A stretch of DNA of 6,515 bases from Clostridiales bacterium (lineage in GTDB: Bacteria > Bacillota > Clostridia > Lutisporales > Lutisporaceae): NCBI GenBank assembly GCA_012842725.1, contig DUSG01000020.1, positions 1-6,515 of the forward strand, in the 5' to 3' direction. Both the position numbers and the translations under genes were made by a program. The notes under the pieces are model-generated. The model was not told the origin of the DNA, did no database searches, and saw only the letters and a program-made list of their open reading frames with translations. Positions 6,179-6,515 of this stretch are shown here, in pieces. Every line of letters starts with the position of its first letter. Position 1 is the first letter of the stretch.

Positions 6179-6454
6179 GGCCGTGCACCTTCCTTCGACA
6201 CAAGCACCTACAAGCGTTACCCTGACAGTTAGCTCCAACCAGGCATCCCTGCGGCACACAGAAGGGTTTACTTACCGCTGCTTCCTCCCGGACCTGACGG
6301 GGTTCGTAAATTTCTGTTGCGCAGGACCCAATTATCAACACCACTTATCAGAGTCAGACCTTACAGATGCCGGCCTCAGCGAAGGAATTCGATCCTGCTG
6401 CTGCGGATTGCAGGTTACAGGGCACCGCAAACTCCCCATCTAGCACGGCCAAGA
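6179..6454 (-). ncRNA. ffs: SRP RNA, large Gram-positive type (scRNA)
   Basis: RNA component of the signal recognition particle, which with Ffh targets nascent membrane and secreted proteins to the translocon. The minus strand starts TCTTGGCCGTGCTAG and ends AGGTGCACGGCC, and the termini pair (GGCCGUGC with GCACGGCC). The 5' part has the Alu-domain signature GCGGTGCCCTGTAACCTGCA. The S-domain helix 8 is seen as GTCAGGTCCGGGAGGAAGCA, with a GGGA (GNRA-class) tetraloop at 6289-6286 where many relatives have GGAA. The strand CTGATAAGTGGTGTTGATAA and the block TGGGTCCTGCGCAAC also match the Bacillus-type RNA. Length is about 276 bases, near the 271 of B. subtilis scRNA. The exact ends are inferred from that pattern. 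Open frames across this region are spurious. Confidence 0.96.
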
Positions 6455-6498
6455 TTTAAACAAATCCAAATTTTTAATTTTATAATGATGCAAGTAAC

Positions 6499-6504
6499 AT
6501 TATA
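6499..6504 (-). promoter_or_regulatory. Candidate -10 box of the SRP RNA promoter
   Basis: A perfect TATAAT on the minus strand would start transcription near 6492, about 38 bases before the mature SRP RNA. A 5' extension of similar size is trimmed from the B. subtilis precursor. The -35 would lie beyond the window edge, so it cannot be checked here. A TATAAA nearer the gene (6483-6478) has no good -35. Confidence 0.35.
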
Positions 6505-6515
6505 TATTTAATAAT

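Noticed and set aside
6084..6511. Open frames on both strands of 64-88 codons.
   Set aside because: They overlie the SRP RNA gene, whose conserved sequence and structure account for this region.

Overview
The window is chromosomal DNA from a low-GC Firmicute, most likely a member of the Clostridia. The evidence is the large Gram-positive type of SRP RNA with an Alu domain, strong AAGGAGG-type ribosome binding sites, and the dnaX-ybaB-recR cluster. Every gene I accept is on the minus strand, so transcription runs from high to low coordinates.

Layout in transcription order. (1) 6454-6179: SRP RNA gene (ffs/scr), with a candidate promoter at the window edge and an intrinsic terminator at 6131-6102. 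(2) 6013-5745: a promoter, a 23-residue leader peptide with five consecutive histidine codons, mutually exclusive RNA pairings and a very long terminator hairpin. Together these form a ribosome-mediated histidine attenuator. (3) 5588-2787: a two-gene operon encoding a histidinol-dehydrogenase-family enzyme and an APC-family amino acid permease. (4) 2740-2589: a long imperfect inverted repeat, then an intrinsic terminator. (5) 2588-1: an extended -10 promoter and the housekeeping operon dnaX-ybaB-recR; recR runs off the window.

The SRP RNA gene directly precedes dnaX in Bacillus and many relatives. Here the hisD-family/permease cassette, with its own promoter, attenuator and terminator, sits between them and is insulated on both sides. 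The central reading is that transcription of the enzyme and permease rises when charged tRNA-His is scarce. A system that imports histidine or a precursor such as histidinol, and oxidises histidinol to histidine, would fit. That function is inferred; the His-codon attenuator is read directly from the sequence. It is the most notable item, because Firmicutes usually control amino-acid genes with T-boxes and I see no T-box here.
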